A stretch of DNA of 6,840 nucleotides from Candidatus Omnitrophota bacterium. Its GTDB lineage: Bacteria; Omnitrophota; Gorgyraeia; Tantalellales; Tantalellaceae. The notes beneath the pieces are model-generated. The model had not been told where the DNA came from, made no database searches, and was given only the letters and a program-made list of their open reading frames with translations. Of the stretch, positions 1 to 6,527 are shown one piece after another; position 1 is the first letter of the stretch, and the number at the start of each line of letters is the position of its first letter. A program made the translations under genes and the position numbers. Location of the stretch: contig JAUWWB010000054.1 in NCBI GenBank assembly GCA_030617085.1, positions 1 through 6,840 on the forward strand. The letters run 5' to 3'.

Positions 1-1
1 C

Positions 2-3000
2 AGGGCGCTTGTTACCGAGATGACCGATATGGAGTGTTATATAAACACCAGGGGATTTATTGAGTTTTTGCGCGAGAGAGGCGAAATTAACGATGAGAAC
101 AACGCAATAGCGCTTGGTGGAGACCTGCGTTCCAGTACGCCCGGGATCATGACGGCTGTTGCAAAGGCTATTCAAGACTCCGGTTGTGAGTTGGTTTTTT
201 GCGGCAGGGTCCCAAGCCCGACTCTCGCCTATTTCGCGATGCAGCTGGACATCCCAAGCATAATGGTTACCGGCAGCCATATCCCGGATGACAGGAACGG
301 AATAAAATTTACCAGGAAATCCGGTGAGGTCCTGAAGTCCGACGAAAAGGATATCCTGAAGAATGTAGCCGAAGCCAGAGAACAGGAATACGGCAAAAAC
401 TCGGGAGAAACTTTGTTCGATGGAAACGGCATGTTCAAAGAAAAACGGACATTGCCTGAAGCGGAATATGAGGAACTGGCAATAGATGAATATGTAAGTC
501 GGTACTTAGACGTATTTCAGGGGGATGCCCTTAAGGGGATGAAGATAGTCCTTTACCAGCATTCCGCCGTCGGAAGGGACATTGTGCAGAGGATACTTGA
601 ACGCCTGGGAGCGGAAGTCATCTCTGTTGGGAGAAGCGAGAAGTTCATACCGGTCGATACGGAGAAAGTGTCCGAGGAGACGAGGACGCTGCTGCGGGAT
701 ATCGCGGAAAAGCATAAACCTTTCGCCGTGATATCGACCGACGGCGATTCCGACAGGCCGTTGCTTGCGGACGAAAACGGCGAGTTTCTCCCGGGCGACA
801 AGCTCGGTGCGCTGGTTTCGATGTTCCTTGATCCGGAATTCGCGGCCATCCCCATAAGCGCCAATGACGGTGTAGTCAAAGCTCTGAAAGCAAAAGGCGT
901 CCAGGTCAAGCAGACCAAGATCGGTTCGCCGTACGTGATCGCGGCCATGAATGCCGAACTTAATAACAACCCCGGAGCAAAGGTTGTCAGCTGGGAATCC
1001 AACGGCGGATTTCTTCTGGGCAGCGACTGGACGCTCGGCGGCAACACTCTAAAGGCGCTGCCGACAAGGGACGCCGTTTTGCCGCTTCTTTCCGCTTTGC
1101 TTTTGGCCCGCCAGAAAGAGATGTCAGTCTCGCAGCTTATTAATACCCTTCCGGCGAGGTACACGCACGCGGATGTCGTTGACAACAAAACGCCCGGGTG
1201 TGAAAACTACACGGCGGATATGGGCAAGGTTATCATCAAGATGTTTTCCCCGGAGAACAGCGATATCACGCAAATCGATTTTACGGAAGGGAAAGTGAAA
1301 GCGTATTATCGGGATGGCAGGGAAGCAATGGCCGATCTAGAGTTAGCCCGCACATTGATCGAGATCAAGGGCAAGATCGGACACTACTTTACCGGCGAAA
1401 GAGGTTTTGATGAGATAACATCCATAAACTTCATCGACGGCATCAGGATAGCTTTTGCTAATGGTGATGTTTCTCATATCAGGCCCTCGGGTAACGCGCC
1501 GGAGTTCAGAAATTATGCCACGGCCGACACTCCGGAAAGGGCGAAGGAGATAGTCGAGAAAAGAAACGAGATCGTTGCGCAGATAGTAAATGATCTCCAA
1601 AGCCCCACTGGCGATACGCCGGTGGCCAGGATAGTTAAAGCCATTCTTGAAGGTAAACCCGTATATATCCGGTCACATAACGTGAAAAAAGTGTGGGGCG
1701 CGGGCAAGGACCAGATCGGTGAATACTGGTACGGCAACGGCGCGGACGACGTAGAGAAAAGTTCTATCGTCGTAGTGGGCGAAGATACCGCTCCGTTGTC
1801 TGAAGTCATTTCATTTGCCCGGCGTGAATTTTTGGGTGCGGGTGTCGTTGAGAATTTTGGCCCCATGCTTCCTCTTGTGAAAATACTGACGCCGGCGAAA
1901 AGATTGTCCGTACAGTTTCATGACACCAAGAACGAGCTCTGGATCGTCACGGGCATAAATGGATCCCTCGCGGGGGAAAATCCTTCGATCATACTCGGTT
2001 TTAGCAAGGAAGCCGTCAGACAACACGGCAAAAGAGTGACAGAAGCTTATGGCAAGGCTCTTAAAGAATACGGCAAAAAACTTAATCTGCTCATAGATTA
2101 TTTTAATAACTGGTTAAAGCATGAGGATCTGCTCAGGGATGCCGGGGATGTGGTTAAAGCGGCAGAGAAATATCTGCAAGATTCCCGCGATTATACCGTT
2201 GAGCTCAAGCTTAAGAAACTGAAAGAGACCCGCGATAAACTCGAATCCTTCTACCATTACCGTCCGGTCGAGGTCGGGGATGTCATCGCCGTTCCGGCCG
2301 GGACATTGCACGCGATCACGCGGGGGATAGAGGTGGTAGAGCCGCAGATCGCCGGAGACACGCAAGCGCTGGAGGACGGCCCGAACTATATGAGATACCC
2401 TTTCCCTGGTTACTGGAGAGAAGGGGCCAAGAAGACGCTGGACATTGGCAGGGTGAATGAAATGAAACCCGAAGTAGCGAGAGAATCCAAACCGGTCGTT
2501 ATTGACGGTGGGACGGATTCTCCATTTACGGTGGAACGCCTGCCGGGGATGTTTGAGGTTAAAGGGCTGGAAGTGCACAGGGTAACGCTCGAGGAAGGGG
2601 CGAGGCTGAAAAAGACCGGCATTACCGCTTCCCATAACCTGGTTGTGGTAAAAGGCACGGCCCGGGTTGTTATAAATGGAGAAAGTTACGACGTGCCCAT
2701 GGCCTCGCCAGGAGGAGAGATGCTTATCGTTCCGGCAAGCGCGGGCGAGTACGAGATCGTTGCTGACGGGGAGGCGCAGATCATTGATACATTTACGCCC
2801 GTGCCGGAAGTTCACGATCTGGGCGTTCCTTTTAATGTTGGAGAAAAGATCGCCGGAACCGGAACCGGTGAGCACACTTATGAAGTGACAGCGTCTATTT
2901 GTGAGTACCCTACGGGGATATCTACTTTTGATCGAGTATCCATACTCGGCGAGATGCCGGTTCCGCCGATAATTAACGGCCGCGCGCACGTTCTGACCGT

Positions 3001-3895
3001 GCTGAAAGGTCAAGTAAGGATCGAGAAAGAGGATGGTGCAACTGTGAAGTTGACCAAGGGCGATAGACATACGGTTGAGAAGGACTATGGGAATTACACA
3101 ATTATCAAGACCAGTACTGAAAACGCCGTTGTCCGGATCGATTATGAGAATACCGAAGAAGAAAATATGGTTTATGCGGCTTATGACATGGTCAAAAAGC
3201 ACATAAACAAGATACAGGGCCAAACCATCGACCTTATCCTTCCCGAAGAGATGTTCATTAAGGGCGGGGCCAATGATCCCGGGTCCAAAGCTTGGGAGGA
3301 GAACCGGCTCCAGGAATATGTGAGTAACAAGATAAGGATAGTCACATATAGTGCCAGTCTGGGCCTTGAGGATGCCGCGAACAGGTCTATAAGGCCTGGC
3401 GCGACAGCTATACTGGTAGCGACCAAAGCCAACCTTAACGACGCGGACAAGAATAACCAGGATGTTCAGGATTTTCTTTACGGCGGGAAGGGTAAGGTGA
3501 GGGTCCTGGCCATACCGGACATCGATGAAGAAGCGCTTCTGTGCGAAAAAGGTTTGGGTTTGTACCTCAACAGGGAAGTCGAGGCTGTGGCGCTTCTTCT
3601 GGCAATCGTCACTCCCGAACAGATACGCGCTAAAGGCGAAAGCAATGCCGCCAGCGCCCTGCAGAAACTGATCGGGCAGTTGACAGGCAGGGCCATTCCA
3701 AGGCACTATCTGTATTACATGCTCTCGCGTGACGAAATGGGCGATGCGCTCCGTCTGCTCCCCGCTCATCTAAGAGAAGATCCTCTCGGCTGGCTGCGTT
3801 TTCTGGCGGATGAACTTCTCCTGAAAATGCCGATCAAACCCTTCAACGCGCGCGACGAGCTAAGCCGGAGACGGAAGCTCATGTGGTCCGTCTAG
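2..3895 (+). CDS. Phosphomannomutase / type I phosphomannose isomerase fusion with extra cupin and C-terminal domain (5' partial)
   Basis: Residues are numbered from the ATG at 20. Residues 1-525 form an alpha-D-phosphohexomutase: catalytic serine loop TGSHIP (84-89, Ser86), metal loop DGDSDR (241-246), sugar loop WESNGG (325-330) and phosphate loop RPSGNAPE (488-495). This motif set resembles ExoC/NoeK phosphomannomutases. Residues 545-930 form a type I mannose-6-phosphate isomerase: VWGAGKDQIGEYW (558-570), LPLVKILTPAKRLSVQFH (617-634), Glu639 and PAGTLHAI (759-766). Probable zinc ligands are Gln632, His634, Glu639 and His764. A cupin (about 835-930) and a second cupin-like segment (about 935-1043) follow, then an unassigned domain (about 1046-1291). 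Together the enzymes would interconvert fructose-6-P, mannose-6-P and mannose-1-P in the cytoplasm for GDP-mannose supply. No signal peptide or membrane segment is visible. The frame is open upstream of the ATG (R-A-L-V-T-E), matching the usual N-terminal GTSG(x)R region, so the true start lies outside the window. Sugar specificity (mannose or glucose) is inferred. Confidence 0.88.
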   Translation, partial: RALVTEMTDMECYINTRGFIEFLRERGEINDENNAIALGGDLRSSTPGIMTAVAKAIQDSGCELVFCGRVPSPTLAYFAMQLDIPSIMVTGSHIPDDRNGIKFTRKSGEVLKSDEKDILKNVAEAREQEYGKNSGETLFDGNGMFKEKRTLPEAEYEELAIDEYVSRYLDVFQGDALKGMKIVLYQHSAVGRDIVQRILERLGAEVISVGRSEKFIPVDTEKVSEETRTLLRDIAEKHKPFAVISTDGDSDRPLLADENGEFLPGDKLGALVSMFLDPEFAAIPISANDGVVKALKAKGVQVKQTKIGSPYVIAAMNAELNNNPGAKVVSWESNGGFLLGSDWTLGGNTLKALPTRDAVLPLLSALLLARQKEMSVSQLINTLPARYTHADVVDNKTPGCENYTADMGKVIIKMFSPENSDITQIDFTEGKVKAYYRDGREAMADLELARTLIEIKGKIGHYFTGERGFDEITSINFIDGIRIAFANGDVSHIRPSGNAPEFRNYATADTPERAKEIVEKRNEIVAQIVNDLQSPTGDTPVARIVKAILEGKPVYIRSHNVKKVWGAGKDQIGEYWYGNGADDVEKSSIVVVGEDTAPLSEVISFARREFLGAGVVENFGPMLPLVKILTPAKRLSVQFHDTKNELWIVTGINGSLAGENPSIILGFSKEAVRQHGKRVTEAYGKALKEYGKKLNLLIDYFNNWLKHEDLLRDAGDVVKAAEKYLQDSRDYTVELKLKKLKETRDKLESFYHYRPVEVGDVIAVPAGTLHAITRGIEVVEPQIAGDTQALEDGPNYMRYPFPGYWREGAKKTLDIGRVNEMKPEVARESKPVVIDGGTDSPFTVERLPGMFEVKGLEVHRVTLEEGARLKKTGITASHNLVVVKGTARVVINGESYDVPMASPGGEMLIVPASAGEYEIVADGEAQIIDTFTPVPEVHDLGVPFNVGEKIAGTGTGEHTYEVTASICEYPTGISTFDRVSILGEMPVPPIINGRAHVLTVLKGQVRIEKEDGATVKLTKGDRHTVEKDYGNYTIIKTSTENAVVRIDYENTEEENMVYAAYDMVKKHINKIQGQTIDLILPEEMFIKGGANDPGSKAWEENRLQEYVSNKIRIVTYSASLGLEDAANRSIRPGATAILVATKANLNDADKNNQDVQDFLYGGKGKVRVLAIPDIDEEALLCEKGLGLYLNREVEAVALLLAIVTPEQIRAKGESNAASALQKLIGQLTGRAIPRHYLYYMLSRDEMGDALRLLPAHLREDPLGWLRFLADELLLKMPIKPFNARDELSRRRKLMWSV

Positions 3896-3933
3896 TCCGC
3901 GGCATGAACGCGAACACACAAAACGCAAAAGAT

Positions 3934-3964
3934 AAAAGGGCAGGCCAAAAGGCTTGCCCTTTTT
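3934..3964 (+). terminator. Rho-independent terminator after the fusion gene
   Basis: A 13-bp stem pairs AAAAGGGCAGGCC (3934-3946) with GGCTTGCCCTTTT (3951-3963), containing a single G-U wobble and an AAAA loop (3947-3950). The 3' arm ends in a run of five T (3960-3964). It lies 38 bases after the TAG stop at 3893-3895 and ahead of a new promoter, so it separates two transcription units. The A-run on the left arm would also let it act weakly on the other strand, but no minus-strand gene is seen here. Confidence 0.9.
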
Positions 3965-3991
3965 GATGGAAGGGGGGCTTAAAAATATGTG

Positions 3992-4020
3992 TTGACGCGA
4001 AGAAGGGTAAAACGCATAAT
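3992..4020 (+). promoter_or_regulatory. Sigma70-type promoter for the trpB2 operon
   Basis: TTGACG (-35, 3992-3997) and CATAAT (-10, 4015-4020) each differ from consensus at one position and are separated by exactly 17 bp. Transcription would start near 4027, giving a leader of about 55 nt before the trpB2 ATG. The location just downstream of a terminator and upstream of a gene with a good ribosome binding site supports it. It is predicted by pattern only. Confidence 0.7.
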
Positions 4021-4044
4021 GTAAATCGTCTAATAAAGCGTCAA
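3992..4044. repeat. Spaced inverted repeat TTGACGC / GCGTCAA across the promoter
   Basis: TTGACGC (3992-3998, containing the -35) is the exact reverse complement of GCGTCAA (4038-4044). The copies lie 46 bp apart centre to centre and flank the -10 and the predicted transcription start. AAAACGC also occurs at 4009-4015 and 4043-4049, and once more at 3920-3926 before the terminator. The arrangement could be a regulator-binding dyad or could be chance, since seven bases is short. Confidence 0.25.
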
Positions 4045-4081
4045 AACGCGGGAAAGGGAACATCATCATGAAGGAGCCGTC

Positions 4082-5455
4082 ATGAAAAATAAGAAGATTT
4101 TTTTAGCCGAACAGGATATCCCGAAACAGTGGTATAACCTGGTGGCCGATCTGCCTGAGGCACCGGCCCCTCCGCTTGGCCCTGACGGGAAGCCGGTCAC
4201 TCCGGATATGCTTGCTTCCGTTTTTCCCATGAATCTCATAGAACAGGAAATGAGCACCCAGCGGTGGATCGATATACCCGAAGAAGTTCTCGAGATACTT
4301 TACCGGTGGAGACCGGCGCCCCTGCGCAGAGCGGTCTACCTCGAAGAATATTTGAAAACCCCGGCCCGTATTTATTACAAAGACGAGAGCACCAGCCCCC
4401 CGGGAAGCCACAAGCCAAACACGGCCGTCCCGCAGGCCTGGTATAACAAAAAGTTCGGCATCGAAAAATTGACTACGGAAACCGGTGCCGGCCAGTGGGG
4501 GAGCGCCCTGTCTTTCGCCTGCGATATCGTAGGGCTTGAATGTAAAGTGTACATGGTACGGATCAGTTTCGATCAAAAGCCGTTGCGCAAGATCATGATG
4601 CGCCTCTGGGGAGGTAATTGCGTAGCCAGTCCAAGTGAAGAGACAAGCTTCGGAAGAGAAATTTTAAGAAAGATGCCGGATACCCCCGGAAGCCTGGGGA
4701 TCGCCATAAGCGAGGCCATCGAAGATGCCGTTAGCGACAAAACCGGCAAGACGCGCTATGCGCTGGGCAGCGTGTTGAATCATGTGATGCTGCACCAGAC
4801 GATTATCGGACTGGAGGCAAAGAAACAATTGAAACTCGCGGGCGAAAAACAACCCGATATTATTATCGGCTGCGCCGGAGGCGGAAGCAATTTCGCGGGA
4901 TTATCCTTCCCCTTTGTTTGCGATAAGATCAATGGAGCCGATATAACTATTATTCCAACCGAACCCACCGCTTGCCCAACTTTAACCAGAGGACCATTTA
5001 AGTACGATTGCGGGGATATGGCATGTAAGACGCCTCTTCTTGCCATGTTTACGCTTGGACATAGTTTTGTTCCGCCGCCGATCCATGCCGGAGGGCTCCG
5101 TTATCACGGCATGGCGCCTCTGGTAAGCCATGCGGTCAAGGAAGGGCTTCTTGAGCCGCGCGCGTATGACCAGGTAAAATGCTATGAATCGGCATTGCTG
5201 TGGGCCAAGACCGAAGGGGCGATTTGCGCGCCTGAGACCAGTCATGCCATCGCCTGCGCTATTGAAGAAGCCGAAAAGGCAAAGGAAGAAGGCAAGGAGA
5301 AGGTGATCCTGTTCAATTACAGCGGACATGGTCTGATGGACCTTTCCGGCTACGAAAGCTTTCTTGACGGCAAACTTACCAGGTACTCCCTGTCCGAGGA
5401 AGAGCTGAAAAAATCTTTAGAATCGATAAAAGATTTGCCCGAGGTGGGAACATAA
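4082..5455 (+). CDS. trpB: TrpB2-type tryptophan synthase beta chain (PLP-dependent)
   Basis: This 457-residue fold-type II PLP enzyme condenses indole with serine (or, in some TrpB2 enzymes, O-phosphoserine) to make tryptophan. Visible motifs are GSHKPN (108-113) with the PLP-binding Lys111, ETGAGQWG (133-140) with the probable catalytic Glu133, the PLP-phosphate cradle GCAGGGSN (263-270), a C-terminal APETSHAIA stretch (383-391) and NYSGHG (412-417), whose serine faces the pyridine ring in the family. SHKPN instead of HKINN, GQWG instead of GQHG, and the long N-terminal extension (about 90 residues before the core) mark the TrpB2 class rather than the TrpA-partnered TrpB1 class. The start is fixed by AAGGAG at 4071-4076, five bases before the ATG. 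No trpA or other trp gene is in the window, so it may act alone in indole salvage. It is probably the first gene of an operon driven by the promoter at 3992-4020. Confidence 0.93.
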   Translation: MKNKKIFLAEQDIPKQWYNLVADLPEAPAPPLGPDGKPVTPDMLASVFPMNLIEQEMSTQRWIDIPEEVLEILYRWRPAPLRRAVYLEEYLKTPARIYYKDESTSPPGSHKPNTAVPQAWYNKKFGIEKLTTETGAGQWGSALSFACDIVGLECKVYMVRISFDQKPLRKIMMRLWGGNCVASPSEETSFGREILRKMPDTPGSLGIAISEAIEDAVSDKTGKTRYALGSVLNHVMLHQTIIGLEAKKQLKLAGEKQPDIIIGCAGGGSNFAGLSFPFVCDKINGADITIIPTEPTACPTLTRGPFKYDCGDMACKTPLLAMFTLGHSFVPPPIHAGGLRYHGMAPLVSHAVKEGLLEPRAYDQVKCYESALLWAKTEGAICAPETSHAIACAIEEAEKAKEEGKEKVILFNYSGHGLMDLSGYESFLDGKLTRYSLSEEELKKSLESIKDLPEVGT

Positions 5456-5483
5456 AGGATGTATCGATAGAAGGAGCACTCGG

Positions 5484-5549
5484 GTGGCCACGGAACAGAC
5501 CATGAAGAGTATAGAGAGATTGGTTGATGAGAAGAAGAAGAGGATGTGA
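5484..5549 (+). CDS. Possible 21-residue small ORF between trpB2 and the CoA-dehydratase-like gene
   Basis: A GTG start at 5484 is preceded by GAAGGAG (5470-5476) with a 7-base spacer, a better Shine-Dalgarno than that of the following gene. The product has 21 residues and is highly charged (several Lys, Glu and Arg, ending DEKKKRM). It could form an amphipathic helix. It ends in TGA at 5547-5549, one codon before the next ATG (5553), and lies in the same reading frame as that gene. Three readings are possible: a translated leader coupling the next gene to ribosome traffic, a genuine micropeptide, or the relic of an N-terminal extension cut off by a nonsense change. I know no family for it. 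Confidence 0.35.
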   Translation: MATEQTMKSIERLVDEKKKRM

Positions 5550-5552
5550 AAG

Positions 5553-6527
5553 ATGAGGAAGAGGGTAGGCATACCAAGGGCATTGCTCTATTATAAGTAC
5601 TACCGCTTCTGGAAGACGTTCTTAGAGGGGTTGGGGTATGAGGTCGTTGCATCCGGCCGGACAAATCAAAAGATCTTGCGTAACGGAATCAAGCACACCG
5701 TGGATGAATCCTGTTTGCCGGTCAAGGTCTTCTGCGGTCATGTCCTGGATTTAATAGAGAGAGGTGTCGATTATCTATTCATCCCCAGGATCGAGAGCGT
5801 GGAGAAGGGGAATTTTGTCTGCACCAAGTTCTTAGGACTTCCCGATATAGTGAGAAATTCCTTACCATTGACATCGGGCATGTCGAAAGCTATCTTAAGC
5901 CCAAATATCGATTTTAATAGAAGATCTCTGTATCGATCGATGTTCAGCGCGGGATGGGGGCTTATTAAAAATCCGATCAGAATACATATAGCCTATCGGC
6001 GGGCAAAGAAAAAGCAACGGGACTTTGAAGAGGGCTTAAGACTTACAGGGAGCCCCCGAAGAGTCATTGAATTAATAGAGACGGGCCGGAACAAAAAAGC
6101 CGAGAGCAAAGGGGATTTAAATATCGCCTTAATGGGCCATCCCTATAATGTCTATGATGACTTTATCAATCTGGGAATAGTAAAAAAACTGGAGACAATG
6201 AACGTAAATGTCCTTACCCAGGAGATGGTGTCTTGCCAGGAAAGCCGCAAGAAATCTTCACGGGCGTCGAGTGACCTGTACTGGACATATGGGAGGGAGA
6301 CCCTGGGAGCGAGCCTCATTTTTTTGAAGAGAGCGGTAGATGGTATCATCTTCGTCATCTCATTTCCCTGTGGTCCGGATTCGCTCACCATAGACTACGC
6401 GATCAGGGAAATTAATGGTCAAGTTCCCATCCTCTCTTTGGTGCTTGATGAACACCAGGCCGAGGCGGGAATTATGACCAGACTTGAATCTTTTATAGAT
6501 CTAGTAAGAATGAGGAAGAGGACATGA
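5553..6527 (+). CDS. 2-hydroxyacyl-CoA dehydratase D-component / activase-related protein (COG3580-like)
   Basis: The 324-residue product opens with VGIPRALLYYKYY (5-17), the hallmark start of COG3580/DUF2229-type proteins related to the iron-sulfur D component of 2-hydroxyacyl-CoA dehydratases. Conserved-looking cysteine motifs are DESCLPVK (Cys54), FVCTKFLGLPD (Cys90) and FPCGPDSLTID (Cys273), with further cysteines at 61 and 228. Cys54, Cys90 and Cys273 are the likely [4Fe-4S] ligands. HPYNVYDDFINLG (196-208) and DEHQAEAGIMTRLE (299-312) are also typical. The protein appears cytosolic. Its precise biochemical role is not established: it may assist ATP-driven one-electron activation of an acyl-CoA dehydratase or another iron-sulfur enzyme. 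GAGG at 5540-5543, nine bases before the ATG, can serve as ribosome binding site. The gene overlaps the next by ATGA, indicating translational coupling. Confidence 0.82.
   Translation: MRKRVGIPRALLYYKYYRFWKTFLEGLGYEVVASGRTNQKILRNGIKHTVDESCLPVKVFCGHVLDLIERGVDYLFIPRIESVEKGNFVCTKFLGLPDIVRNSLPLTSGMSKAILSPNIDFNRRSLYRSMFSAGWGLIKNPIRIHIAYRRAKKKQRDFEEGLRLTGSPRRVIELIETGRNKKAESKGDLNIALMGHPYNVYDDFINLGIVKKLETMNVNVLTQEMVSCQESRKKSSRASSDLYWTYGRETLGASLIFLKRAVDGIIFVISFPCGPDSLTIDYAIREINGQVPILSLVLDEHQAEAGIMTRLESFIDLVRMRKRT

Noticed and set aside
553..1188. 211-codon minus-strand open frame
   Set aside because: It is antisense to the conserved mutase motifs (DGDSDR, WESNGG), with serine/leucine-rich shadow composition and no ribosome binding site identified.
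2114..3769. 551-codon open frame on the minus strand
   Set aside because: It lies wholly opposite the fusion gene, whose frame has clear enzyme motifs. Its translation shows no recognisable domain, and it is a by-product of the composition of the coding strand.
3934..3964. Hairpin considered as a riboswitch or tryptophan attenuator for trpB2
   Set aside because: It lies upstream of the predicted trpB2 promoter, no Trp-codon leader peptide is present, and simple termination of the preceding gene explains it.
5531..5543. AAG-rich tandem run read as a microsatellite
   Set aside because: It is only a few AAG units, explained by lysine codons of the small ORF and the purine-rich ribosome binding region.
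5547..5549. TGA as a selenocysteine codon joining the small ORF to the downstream gene
   Set aside because: The downstream protein begins at its normal family N-terminus at 5553, the surrounding residues fit no known selenoprotein motif, and I saw no convincing hairpin immediately after the TGA.
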